A stretch of 64,000 nt of DNA from Oscheius dolichura (Eukaryota; Nematoda; Chromadorea; Rhabditida; Rhabditidae): positions 8,308,001 to 8,372,000 of the forward strand of contig OW051495.1 of assembly GCA_932521035.1 (NCBI GenBank), in the 5' to 3' direction. Both the position numbers and the translations under genes were made by a program. Shown piece after piece: positions 28,604 through 38,719 of the stretch. Numbering within the stretch: position 1 is the stretch's first letter; each line of letters opens with the position of its first letter. Under the pieces are notes generated by a model. The model made no database searches and had not been told where the DNA came from. It saw nothing but the letters and a program-made list of their open reading frames with translations.

Positions 28604-29492
28604 TTATCCGGTGACTAAGATAGCGGGAGCCTTGCATATTGACATCCATGCCGAAAAAAGTACGGAATCACCCCAGTCCATATTCAGATAACTAACACCA
28701 TGTACAGGCATCTGTAATAAGAGTCAGTTTTTCTATTGAACTGTTTCTTACGAATGTCCATCTCGCAACACTCATCGGCTCATTTGGCTGGGCAGGGATA
28801 ATTACTGTATTCCAGTTATCATAAACAAACTGAAATAGATTATTAAAACATTGATTAACCACAAAAAACACTTACCATATTTCCATCAGTCCACATAAAG
28901 GGGGACCCCGGATCACCTTTTAAACCAATCCACACAGATTGGGTCGTTGGGATGGTGTTAAACAACAAATCTAATAAAAGCTATTTAGAAGACGAGAAAA
29001 AACATACTGTAGACATATGTGTTTTCAGCAGCGTTTAGGATAGAAGCCAAGTGGCCATCGGTCGTCAGCGACGCACAATGCGCCTCAGCATCGGCAGGTG
29101 CTAATAGGTCCGTATTAACAAAATAGCAAAAGTTATTAGCAGGGTTGTAGTCCCAGGTGCCGTCAAGACACACTGTAAATTGTAGATTTGTTTGGTTTTA
29201 TGATCAAAAATGGAAAATAGTTTCTTATAAAAGAAAATAGGAAAAAACGCGGGAATTTACTATAAGAAGTCGTGGTCGTGGTCGTGGTCGAAGTAGTAGT
29301 CGTAGTGGTGGATGTCGTCGTCGTTACTTCTGAAACCATGGTCACCAACTCGTCATACATATCATCATCTTCGGCTATAAAAACTTATTTAAGGAGAAAT
29401 AGACAGATCCTACGGCTTTCGGTAGGAATGCAACTCATTGCAAGAGATAAAATAAAAGCAGGAAGCAGCACAGCAAAATTAAACGCAGCCAT
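28604..29492 (-). CDS. Secreted C-type lectin, copy A
   Basis: It starts MAAFNFAVLLPAFILSLAMS (signal peptide). An acidic exon (AEDDDMYDELVTM) runs into a Thr/Ser tract (29272-29336) of about 24 residues, a mucin-like linker, then a phase-1 intron and the C-type lectin domain: LDGTWDYNPANNFCYF, AEAHCASLTTDGHLASILNA, the hallmark WIGLKGDPGSPFMWTDG, a QPNEPMS segment at the usual carbohydrate-site position, and a last exon with MDWGDSVLF and SICKAP, stop at 28604. The canonical EPN or QPD triplet is replaced by QPNEP, so Ca2+/sugar binding is uncertain. A secreted defence or surface role is typical of nematode CLEC proteins. Tandem with copy B. Confidence 0.85.
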
Positions 29493-29519
29493 GTTCGGCA
29501 ACGGATAGCAAGATTGATT

Positions 29520-29880
29520 CCCCCCGAGAATCCCGCGATCAAGTCCGTAAACCGGCCGCCGCTTTCATGAACAAACTTTGAAAATGGTGATGGGAGGATA
29601 TTTCCGCAAGGGGAGCGGAAATAAGTTCTCGGACCGTCTGCCGGCTGCTAGCCTCATGCACTCTTTTACTTCAGGTGGCTCCTCCGCCTGTCTCTCCATT
29701 GGTTTCACTTGCCCGCGCCCGGTTGTCACCAGGAAAATCTACGCAGCATAGGCTATGCTCCGACCCATTCTAAACCAAGACAACTGGTCTTCCCAGCTCC
29801 CAGTTCAACATTCATCTGGGTGGTTCAGCGAACCGGTTAGTATTATTTTTATTCAAATAGTTTCGGCAATTTAGGCGACG
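29520..29880. repeat. Locally dispersed repeat, copy 1 of 4
   Basis: Carries CGGCTGCTAGC, CCATTGGTTTCACTT, TTGTCACCAGGAA, GACCCATTCTAAACCAA and ends TTTTTATTCAAATAGTTTCG. The same strings recur near 30.9-31.25, 32.68-32.91 and 33.5-33.87 kb. The right end matches the 3' end of the groundhog gene at 33868. Confidence 0.65.
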
Positions 29881-29930
29881 AATCAGTAAGAATTCTACCA
29901 TCGATGCTCTCTATCGAAGGGGCCGCCTTC

Positions 29931-30851
29931 TCATAATCCAGTGACTAGTATAGGTGGAGCCTTACATATTGATCGGTATAACATATTAACATCTTGTACA
30001 TCACCCCAGTCCATATTCATATAGTTAACAGCATGTACAGGCATCTGTAATAAGAGTCAGTTTTTCTATTGAACTGTTTCTTACGAATGTCCATCTCGCA
30101 ACACTCATCAGCACATCTGGCTGGGGAGGGACAACTACTGTATTCCAGTTACTATAAGCAAACTGAAATAGATTATTAAAACATTGATTAACCACAAAAA
30201 ACACTTACCGTATTTCCATCTGTCCACATAAAGGGGACACCCGGATCACCTTTTAAACCAATCCAAACAGGTGCGGGCGTTGGGATGGCGTTAAACAACA
30301 AATCTAATATAAGCTATTTAAAAGACGATAAAAAACATACTGTAGACATATGTGTTTTCAGCAGCGTTTAGGATAGAAGTCAAGTGGCCATTGGTCGTCA
30401 GTGACGCACAATGAGCCTCGGCAGCGGCAGACGTTAATAGGTCCGTATTTACAAAATAGCAAAAGTTATTAGCAGGGTTGTATTCCCAGTCGATAAGGCA
30501 CACTGTAATCTGTGGGTTTCTTTGGCCGCAATCTTTTATGTCCTGGAGAGTTTAGATAATCTTTAATTTTTAAAATCGATGGAAATCTCATCTAGAAGGA
30601 AAACAACTTGAGAAAGTGGACACAGTGAAAAGACGCTGGACTTACTATAAGATGTAGTAGTGGTTGTCGTTACTTCTGAAACCATGGTGGCCAGCGACGT
30701 CGTCACCAACTCATCATACATATCATCATCTTCGGCTAAAAAGTTATTTAAAGAGAAATAATTAGATCTTACGGCTTTCGGTGGGAATGCAAGCCGTCGT
30801 TAAAGATAAAATAAGTGAAGAAAGAAGCAGAACACAATAAAAAGCAACCAT
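29931..30851 (-). CDS. Secreted C-type lectin, copy B
   Basis: Tandem duplicate of the gene at 28604-29492 with the same exon plan. It starts MVAFYCVLLLSSLILSLTTA. Its Thr linker is much shorter (TTTTTTSYS), preceded by DDDMYDELVTT. Lectin-domain segments correspond throughout: DWEYNPANNFCYFVNTD, AEAHCASLTTNGHLTSILNA, then the WIGLKGDPG-type exon, and a last exon with MNMDWGDVQDV and SICKAPPILVTGL-stop at 29931. The duplicated DNA extends beyond the coding exons into flanking repeats. Confidence 0.85.
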
Positions 30852-30889
30852 ATTGGGCAGCCGACAGCGGGAAGAATTCCAGTCGAGAA

Positions 30890-31250
30890 TATCGATATCA
30901 AGTCCGTAAACCGGCCACCACATTCGTGATCAAATTTGCTTCTATTTCTCAGCTCTATTGAGAGTGTTTACCCTCAATACCATCAAAGACAATGCACATT
31001 TTACAGTTGCACATCCAAAGACAGAGATCGCCCATGCCGGATTCTGTTTGTTAGCGTCGTCGATGCTTCTTACATGGGGCGGCTGCCTGTCTCTCCTTTG
31101 GTTTCACTTTTCCGCGTTCAGTTATCACCCGGAAGACCTATGATCCGACCCATTGTAATCCACAGCAAATGGCCTGCCACCTAACTTTCAGTCCAACATC
31201 CTTTTGAAATAGTCGCAAAGGCTATCAATATTCACCTCGATCCCGGCTAG
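30890..31250. repeat. Locally dispersed repeat, copy 2 of 4
   Basis: Shares CAAGTCCGTAAACCGGCC, TTTGGTTTCACTTTTCCGCG, TCAGTTATCACCCGGAAGAC and CAACATCCTTTTG with the other copies. It lies immediately 5' of lectin copy B, as copy 1 does for lectin copy A. Confidence 0.65.
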
Positions 31251-31508
31251 CGACGACTGCCTGCGATGATCTTTTGGTTCCTAACTTTTTTTCACTCTAC
31301 TTGCTAGCACTTCACAATGTTTGAGAGACGGCATATCAAGGGTTGTTAATGCGGGCGGGAAAAAGACGCCTATTCGAAAAGAGGAAAAGAGGGGGTGTTC
31401 GGATTTAGGTAAATAGGATTTCATTTACGGTAGTATACGTTAGCATCAGAAGAAGAAATATATAAGGAACCAGGAAACACGGCCTCTTTCGACTGACGTC
31501 AACAACTG

Positions 31509-31900
31509 GTGTGGATGAACGACTTCAACGACGACAACCACAACAACTACGACCACAAGTTACAGTAAGCTTTTAAAAGTTCTTTCTGAATTATATGTTG
31601 ACAATGGAATAGTAATCTAGAAATTGAGAGCCAAGTTGTACTGTCCATAGAAAGAGGACGTTTCAGCATGCCCGACCGTTGGAACTTGGTATCTTTTTAA
31701 GACGACTTGTTAAACCTTTTCTGCTGGAACATTTCAATATTCGATGGCTGAGATGTCAATTAATGGGAGCAGAAAATATGCTTATTATCACGACTCCGGC
31801 AGAAAACAGCTTCATCATTAGTAAGCTTTTGGCAATCTAAATTAGCAGGACAGCTAGATAGAAAACCATGTTTTAGATACAGCTATGACGCATTACGGCC
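31509..31900 (+). pseudogene. Broken third C-type lectin copy, opposite strand
   Basis: A Thr-rich linker (31509-31564) ends TTSY at a phase-1 GTAAGC donor, exactly as in lectin copies A and B. The next exon (31667-31820) reads CPTVGTWYLFKTTC, then needs a one-base shift to continue as RWLRCQLMGAENMLIIT and PAENSFII, classic C-type lectin positions, ending at another donor. The following exon hits a stop after about nine residues (ATAC onward at 31877). The frameshift and loss of downstream lectin exons (no WIGL segment) indicate a decayed copy, inverted relative to the other two. Confidence 0.6.
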
Positions 31901-31909
31901 TTTAATCTT

Positions 31910-32680
31910 TTACTAGGAGCAATGCGAGCAACGATGGCCAGTCCTTATATGAGAAAGAGGAATAAAATAATAGAGTATTAATCCGTTTATTTTTGTTTTG
32001 AAGTTTTTGTCTACATGGACAAATTGGTCTCCTTCTGGAGAGCCCACCCCACCTGATCTCTGTGTTCATGTATGATCCTCGAGAGGCCAGGGCTCTGTTC
32101 CCCGGGAACAAAGTCGCGAGCCATAATTGCTCTCGGGGAATAAAGCTCCGCCTTCGGGGAACAAAGCCCCGGTCTCGGAAAAATGCCATTGTGGACATAA
32201 ATCTGCTGCTATCTCGTTATATATAGACCACAACCTTCAATAGCGGCTCGTGTAGGCCCAAATGTCGCTACTCACGGGTGGGAAGTGACGTCTCTCGCCA
32301 AATTCATAGTATTTCCTTTCTGATCTCTTTGTATGGTTTTCTTTGTGCTGTTTCTACTTGTTTCCTTCATATTCCATTAGGAATCACATTGAAACGGTTT
32401 ATGAAATGCTGAACATAAACAGAAAACGCAAAATATTGAGGGAGTTGATGGTTACAAAGGTTCCTATAATTCGGGATCCTGTCCTTTGTCACGGCAGCAC
32501 GGCGGCGGACGAGGAGCAACAGCAGTTGAGCCGGCAAACGTCGGCAGCAACCGCGGCTGGCTGCTTTGTGCGGCAGAGAAATGGGAACCGACCGCCCATG
32601 GGGTGGAAAGGAAAAGAAGCTAGAAAGTACTTTTTAGCAGCCTCCCAACCATTTCCGATGATTCCATTTTTTTTAATCAT
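31910..32680. other. Intergenic, with short degenerate tandem repeats
   Basis: Around 32090-32180 the motif GGGGAACAAAGCCCCG and variants (GGGAACAAAGTCGCGAG, GGGGAATAAAGCTCCG) occur three times. The open frame at 32343-32702 has no domain or splice partner. No gene called. Confidence 0.35.
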
Positions 32681-32910
32681 CCGGAAGCACATTTCACAGT
32701 AGCACATCGTAACGCAAACTAACGTCAGGTCTACCGGCTGCTAGCGTCACGGGCTCTTCCCTCTCATTTCAGGTGACTTCTCCACCTGTTTCCACATTGG
32801 TTTAACTTTCCCGCGTTCACTTATCATCCGGAAGACGAATGATCCGAGCCATTCTAAACCAAGGCAACTGGCCTGCCCAGCTCTCAGTCTGTTTCGACGA
32901 ACAGTTAACT
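32680..32910. repeat. Locally dispersed repeat, copy 3 of 4
   Basis: Shares ACCGGCTGCTAGCGTC, TTTCCCGCGTTCACTTATCA, CCGGAAGACGAATGATCCGA and CCATTCTAAACCAAGGCAAC with copies 1, 2 and 4. Confidence 0.6.
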
Positions 32911-33499
32911 TACCGTTGGTTCCGAGAAGATCTCCTGGTACAGCAAAAGTGGACAAGAGAGAGAAATTTATAAACAAACACGAGAGTAAAAAATCAGGTT
33001 TATCTCAATCGAGTAACAATTATAACCTGATGCGAATAAAACCAATAATATCTCTCCTATTGGGGAACGTTTGACATGTTAAGAACAATAAGGAAACGAA
33101 CAAACGAAAGGTGGTCACAATGACTCTCAAAGTAGGTTGACTACCTACTGAAACCGAGCACACAGCTCACAGCTCAACAACAACAAAACAACCTACACAC
33201 CACACGTACTCTCAACTCAACTCCTCACTCACAAAAACAAACGATCGAAAATGGGCGCGGGAAAATGTACTAACGGTCTTTTACGTACTGGTCGTTGTCG
33301 TTCATCGTCTGCACGACAGAGCCACTAAAACTAAAACTAACGTTCTTACAAGCTGGTAGTTATTAGCTGGAAGTTATCTTTTTCATCCGTTCCTTCTGTT
33401 TATCCTACTGTCATCCTTTTCCCATCCGAGCGATCCACACTACTACCTTCTGTTCTTATAAGGTCGGGAGCCCGCACCCCCCGCATAGCCCGCTTTGGC

Positions 33500-33880
33500 T
33501 ATTTATATTTGACAGCTCCAAACACAATGTACATTTTAACGTAGCACATGGCGTCCCTTCTCAGCATGTTGTCTGCTAGCGTCTCGAGCTCTTCCGTCTC
33601 ACTTCGGATGGCTTCCCCACGTGTATTTCCACTGTTTCGCGCTCAGTTATCACCAGTGGCCGTATGCAATCAACTGCCCGGGCCCACCCGGGAGGCTCCC
33701 GGGTACAAAATTGAGAACAAAATCCCTACCCGGGCGCGCCCGGGTGGCACCCGGGTGGTTGATTGCATACGGCCACAGGAAGACCAATGATCAGATTCAT
33801 TGTAATCCGCGGAAACTGGTCCAACATCCTTTTGGGTGGGTCAGCCCATCTTTTGTTACTATTTTTATTAAAATAGTTTC
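33500..33880. repeat. Locally dispersed repeat, copy 4 of 4
   Basis: Shares CTGCTAGCGTC, GTTATCACCAG, GGAAGACCAATGATC, TCCAACATCCTTTTGGGTGG and TTTTTATTAAAATAGTTTCGG with the other copies. It is interrupted by the palindromic insertion at 33657-33775, and its right end contains the stop codon and AATAAA of the groundhog gene. Confidence 0.65.
33657..33775. mobile_element. 119-bp palindromic MITE with CAG target duplication
   Basis: Perfect 18-bp terminal inverted repeats, TGGCCGTATGCAATCAAC and its reverse complement at 33758-33775, surround a GC-rich core of CCCGGG-containing units. The element is flanked by CAG on both sides (33654-33656 and 33776-33778). The related repeat copy at about 29.72 kb reads TCACCAGGAA with a single CAG and no insert, which gives an empty-site comparison. 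Confidence 0.7.
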
Positions 33881-36800
33881 GGTACAACACAGTGAATTAT
33901 ATCATACAACAAGCTATAAAAATAGGGCAGTCCAATGTATTCTTCTTCTAGCCATTGAATCAATTTTTTTCGTAGCCTTGACATGAACTGGAGAGCACTT
34001 TTAATACTAACAAAGTTGTAAAAAATTACTTGAAAGTATGTGTACTGAAGAATTTGTTCCTGAAATTCGCTGTAACAGGAGGCCAAAATTCCATTGACGA
34101 ATATTTTGCCATTTCTTGTAAGCGGGGCGTAGATTCCTTTTTGTACAACAATGCTTCGTTTTACTATAGCTTCCAGGTGGTATTTTTCCTAGAAAAGGTT
34201 ATCTCAAAATAAAATATATAAATTTACCTGTGCATATACGTAGAGACAGTCTCCTTCTCTTAAATCTTCAGCGAAGATTTTTTCTCCATCAATTGATTCG
34301 TTTAAAAGGACAGGAATTCTTGTATTGTCTGGAACGGGGTCTCCTTTTAGCGAAAAATAAGAAAGGCCAACTAACTAAAACATTTCTCCCGGTAGATGAG
34401 ATGTTTAGCGGTTAGCACCAGTTTTCGGCCTCCGGACGTTGTGATTTTATGAAAATATGTAACAATTTTCGGCTCCCGATGTAGCCAAGACAGAATGCGA
34501 ATATAATAAGGCTGCAAACGAGGAATTTTCCGATGTCGTAAACTAAGCCAACCTTTGTTTTCCCCGAAGTCAAAATATAATCTCCAACCGCTAAATCCTT
34601 CATTTTCCTTGGACCAGTGGGTGTATCGAGCAACATATCCTCGGAAAAACACGCTCCTGGGACTCCTGCGGCAGCCAAGAATGCTTGGATTGGGTTGGCA
34701 GCGGCGGCGGCTACTCCAGCATCAGACGGGGGCATAAACACGGGAGGGGGAGCATTAACCACCACCTGGGGTGGGGGTTGGAAAATAGGTGGGGGTTGGA
34801 ATTGGGGATTCACGATCTGGATAACGTTTGGGTTCTGATTTTGGTTCTGATTCTGATTTTGATTCTGGTTTTGATTTTGATTTTGGTTTTGGTTTTGGTT
34901 TTGGTTATTATTGTTATTATTATTGGAGTTGGAATCGGAGTTGCCTCTGTTATTGTTGTTGTTATTTGTGTTAATACGGGTGGCTGAATTTGCGTCGGAA
35001 TCTTGCACATCGGAAAATTCAAATTCTTGATCAAGCGGAGTCTAAAATTGTTGTTTTACTGTGGTCTAATTAACATAATTGTTACTTACCCCGCCAATTT
35101 CGAAAATCAACGCGTGGAACTGGAACAAGTCCACTTTACAGAGATTGTCAGTCATTCGATGTGTTCCGGACCTCCACATAAAATTCCCACGGCTGATGAC
35201 AGTCTCGACGCGACTTCCAAATTGATGTTGGGCTGCTCGAGACAATGACTAAACACAATTTTTGGATACAAACTTGTAATCGACAAAACAAGGAAATGAG
35301 TCTCTAGAACACTCAACGTACCCTTGATATCTGGTCAGTGTCCATTTGAGAGAAGTCCAGGCTACTTTTCTCATGTAGATGTTTGGTAATCCCGTAGCGA
35401 AGAGTCTTGTTACAGCAGGTGGCTCCTAAACGTCTTCTCCATCTTCTGATAACAAGTCCCCGATACCTTCCAATTGGGTATTGTTCACCTTGCATCCGAC
35501 GAAGGAGGTCACCCCATTGTCTGCGAACATCTCCACTCCAATACTGTAGTTCCCCGGAGTCCGCCATGCCATTATATGGTACTGATCGGCTTTGAACTTG
35601 CAGGTACAGTTAGCATCTTTGATCTGGTTCGACACTACAAAATCCGCATCTGCTACAATTATCTCTAATGGTTCGTTTATCGCCTCTTCGGCTATTTTTC
35701 TCAGTTTCTGTAAAATATGTTATTCAAAAAATGAGGCAAGGCTCTAACTGTGGCAATGATTCGTCGGTCAATCGACTGAAAAAGATCCTCATTCCGTAAA
35801 TCTTCAATCATCCCATGCATTGAAGAAAATAGATCCATATGGCAGCATTTCATACCTGGAAAGGCAAGTAAATGAAAAAAACTGGCTTACCATCGGAGCG
35901 GCTGTGGTCACAATGAGAATCCTTGGGAAAACCAATGCGATAACCCTCCGTTTCTAATTCGACTCCCGTTTCTGTTATATTCTCTCCTGGTAAATGTTCC
36001 AAAGGCGTCCCGAGTGGATCGGGATCCGTAATAGAGGAAAATGCCACCTCTTCTTCCTTATTGTAAGGGTTGTACTGAAAGCAAGCAATAGGAAGTATAC
36101 GGTTCTTCAAAACAGATTAAACCATACCCCGGCTTGCCTTGGTGTCTCAAAAGCCAGCACGTAGATTCCTTCTCTTTTGATTTTACAGGTAAAGTCTCCA
36201 ATGGTGTAGGTCGCCTGGACGAAGTCCTTCTTCGAGACGACGATTTCAAAAATACGGGCGAATCGCTGCTGGACCCGCTTCTTGACGACCTGAACAAATA
36301 AGTAAGCTAGGAACAAAACAACAGGGCGCACATTGGCGACGACACCCTGAGCTTCACAGCTGGTATTGAATTCCGGACTAGTAGCCGCCTGGTCAATGAC
36401 AGTAACAAGCATGTCGTACATTGGCCGATGGCAGCACTTATTCCCTGTTCGTCGTTCTCTAATGCAATGGGTTCCAGCACCCAAATTGGCTAAAGGATCC
36501 AGCCGGATGTCGGGCCAGTCCTCTCGTTCGATTTCCAGGGTTGAACCGAGATCCTCCTGGGCGTCAATCCCCGCCAACCAAGCTTCCCTCTCATAGAACG
36601 AGATGTTGTACTGTAATGAGAGGTTACCTTGAGTCCCAGTGCATAAATAAATTTACCTTGGATGGGTTCTGGTAAGCAAGGACATTTAGACCGTTGACAT
36701 TGATTTTGCACATTCTCTGACCGTGGTAATGTGTCACAATTACGAAATCCTCAGAAGATATAATCACATCGAAAGCATGATCATAGACCTTCTGAATTTG

Positions 36801-37135
36801 CCGTTGAATCCTCTGAAATTCGTCTATTTCCAAATTCAGACCAAGAAATTACCTTGGCCGTATCTCCGAGCAGTTCGTCCGGGTATTCTCTCACAGTTAT
36901 CAGCAGTCGTTCAATTTCCGGCTCACAACAAACCTCTCCATATATGTGGTTTGAGGCGTTTACTGTAAATTTTTTGTCCCTCTTCTATTTTGCAGACCAC
37001 TTCTTTGTAAACATCGCCACTTACAGATCTATCCTTCCGTCTTTCCCGACCATCACGGCAAAGAAAAAAAACTCGCAATGGACAAGATCTCTTAGTAGGC
37101 ATTCTGTGGAATTCATCCGCGTTGTTAGCTACCAA
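33868..37135 (-). CDS. Groundhog-type hedgehog-related protein: four Ground-like domains plus Hint
   Basis: Predicted secreted, self-processing protein. Four Ground-like domains run in tandem, each opening with paired Cys: VCCEPEIERLL, NKCCHRPMYDMLV, CCHMDLFSSMHGM and ATCCNKTLRYGI. Each closes near a Cys-Lys core: MCKINVNGLNVLAY, TCKIKREGIYVLAF, TCKFKADQYHIMAW, LCKVDLFQFHALIF. A linker of poly-Asn and Asn-Gln repeats (about 34810-34965) and Pro-rich sequence follows. The Hint module starts at GACFSEDM (catalytic Cys about 34650), then SWLHREPKIVTYFHK, LVLTAKHLIY (Thr/His), VFVNGILASCYS-type sequence (VNGILASCYS) and ends PKLF-stop. Its apparent frameshift is resolved by a 41-nt GT-AG intron. 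The 5' end is unsettled: no signal peptide was found before 37135, so it may lie in the 37519-38086 piece. AATAAA overlaps the stop region. Confidence 0.85.
34810..34965 (-). repeat. Asn/Gln-encoding low-complexity tract
   Basis: Within the groundhog linker: runs of Asn followed by about a dozen Asn-Gln dipeptides, encoded on the plus strand as repeated GGTTTT and TGATTC/TGATTT hexamer-like units. This is prion-like in composition and likely to vary in length between individuals. Confidence 0.7.
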
Positions 37136-37518
37136 ATATCACCTTTTTTTTCTTTTTCTGCAAGTCTCGCGGGGCGATAGACAGTTCGCGGCATTCTTTG
37201 GTTAAAGGAACGGTCAACCCCCGTTGGGCCTAGTAAAGGGACTGTGCGATCTTTTTTTTCGGTGATGCAAGAGTATTCTTTATACGTTTTAGTTTTTTTT
37301 TGTTGCGTCTGCCACGGAGATCAGCACCAATCAGCCGCGACTCAGCCCTTATCGCCCGCTTTTGGGAAAGGAAAAACGGGAATCAGAGGATGGCGCGACA
37401 ATAGCGGCGTGGATGATATTCAAAGGCTATTTCTCGCGCATAGAAATCACATGAAATGAAAACCGGGGGCGTAACTTCCGAAAAGGGTCAAAGCACGGTT
37501 TCCTATAGAGTAAAGTGT

Positions 37519-38086
37519 TCATTTATGGAAAAGCATTGCCATGTTAATTTGTCTTCCTAAAAATTTCGTACCGTTTCTGTTCATCCGCTTGGCGCATTTG
37601 ATGACATGTCGATTGTCCAATTCCACATATCTGGGCGTCGCCGCCGTCTCATCCGGGAAATCCTTCCCTTTTTCTTCTGACTTTAACTGCTCCTCCGATT
37701 CTTTTCTGTGTTTCTTCAGTGATTCTGTTGTCGCTTCTTCTTTGTCCCATTCACCGGAATTCTTCTTTTTCTTAAAAAGATCTGTTAGGGATCTAGGTGG
37801 GTTGCTGTAGCAGAAGCAAATGCGCATCCGACAACTGTAGCGGCTGCCGACCAGCGCCTTTAAGTATTTCTCTCCGAAAAATGGTCGAAATCCCCGTTTA
37901 TTATTTGAAAATCTGTAAAAAAACCTGTGACTTCTCAATTTCTCCGGAATTTGTCTCCTTGCCAATGGAGTTCCTTGACTCTCCTTGTTCTTCTTCCAGT
38001 TCTTCAGTCGCAGCAGAATTCCGAGAGATTCCAGCACCCCGTACAGAATAAATTAAGAGCAGCAGAAAAAATAGTGGTTGTCTCAT
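37519..38086 (-). CDS. Secreted charged protein, or 5' exons of the groundhog gene
   Basis: Exon 1 starts MRQPLFFLLLLIYSVRGAG, a signal peptide, then an acidic region (TEELEEEQGESRN). It joins across a GTTTTT...GAG intron, phase 0, to a second exon starting KYLKALVGSRYSCRMRICFC. That exon continues through Lys/Glu-rich sequence (HRKESEEQLKSEEKGKD) to a stop at 37519. Only a few Cys are present and I recognise no family. A GTACGA donor near 37566 would allow splicing onward toward the groundhog exons, supplying the signal peptide they lack. The two readings cannot be separated from sequence alone. Confidence 0.5.
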
Positions 38087-38091
38087 TCTTA

Positions 38092-38716
38092 CTAGCTTAG
38101 AATATAAATGTCTAATAGAAATGGAAATACTCTAGAATATTCTACCCAATAAAATTCGACGGGGCAACACGGCGACCCAGATTGATAGCCGGGGGCAACC
38201 TGAAGACACGCGGGTGATTTCAAACTGGATACTGAAATTGCGTAAGGGCAAGAGACGCTCTGACCATTTATGATCACAGAAAGACGGCACTGTCTACGGA
38301 TAGCCAGATAGCGGAAGCAAAGGTAATAACTTGCGTATAAATTTTGTCTTTCTGTGTTCGTAGATCGTAATGGTGACCAATTTGGGTTCAAGAGTGTTGT
38401 TGTCTTGTCATAACAAGAAACAAACGTCAACATTCGACCCTCAGTCACATTAACCGCATAGCTTCCTCCGGAAACATTTACTCCTTCTATCTCCTTGACC
38501 TGTCATAAACAGACGCGAAGTATTCGTAGAAGACTTCTTTGTCAATCCCAAACCAAGGTCCAATTCATTCATTCTCCTCCGACTGCCCTTCCTCTTCCTA
38601 ACGGGATTCACCTCCGTTAAAATCACAGACAAGCCGTGAATAAAGTAAATCATGTTCGATGTAAATTCACTTCCGTCAAAGTCGCCGAAGTTTCGGCAGC
38701 TGATCCAAAAGAGCAA
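38092..38716 (-). CDS. Partial unrecognised gene, exon structure uncertain
   Basis: Two overlapping open stretches. The upstream one (38716-38450) contains FGDFDGSEFTSNMIYFIHG. The downstream one starts after a TATGACAG acceptor near 38500 and reads VKEIEGVNVSGGSYAVNVTE, then Cys-containing sequence (FVSCYDK, RRQCRLSVI, SVSCPYAIS, SPACLQV, GSPCCPVEF). The Cys spacing suggests an extracellular domain, but the frame shift between the stretches and the absence of a clear start make the model incomplete. No function assigned. Confidence 0.35.
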
Positions 38717-38719
38717 TAG

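Noticed and set aside
34412-34652. Apparent frameshift inside the Hint domain
   Set aside because: Explained by a 41-nt GT-AG intron that restores GKTK to PYYIRILSWLHRE in frame, so the domain is intact.
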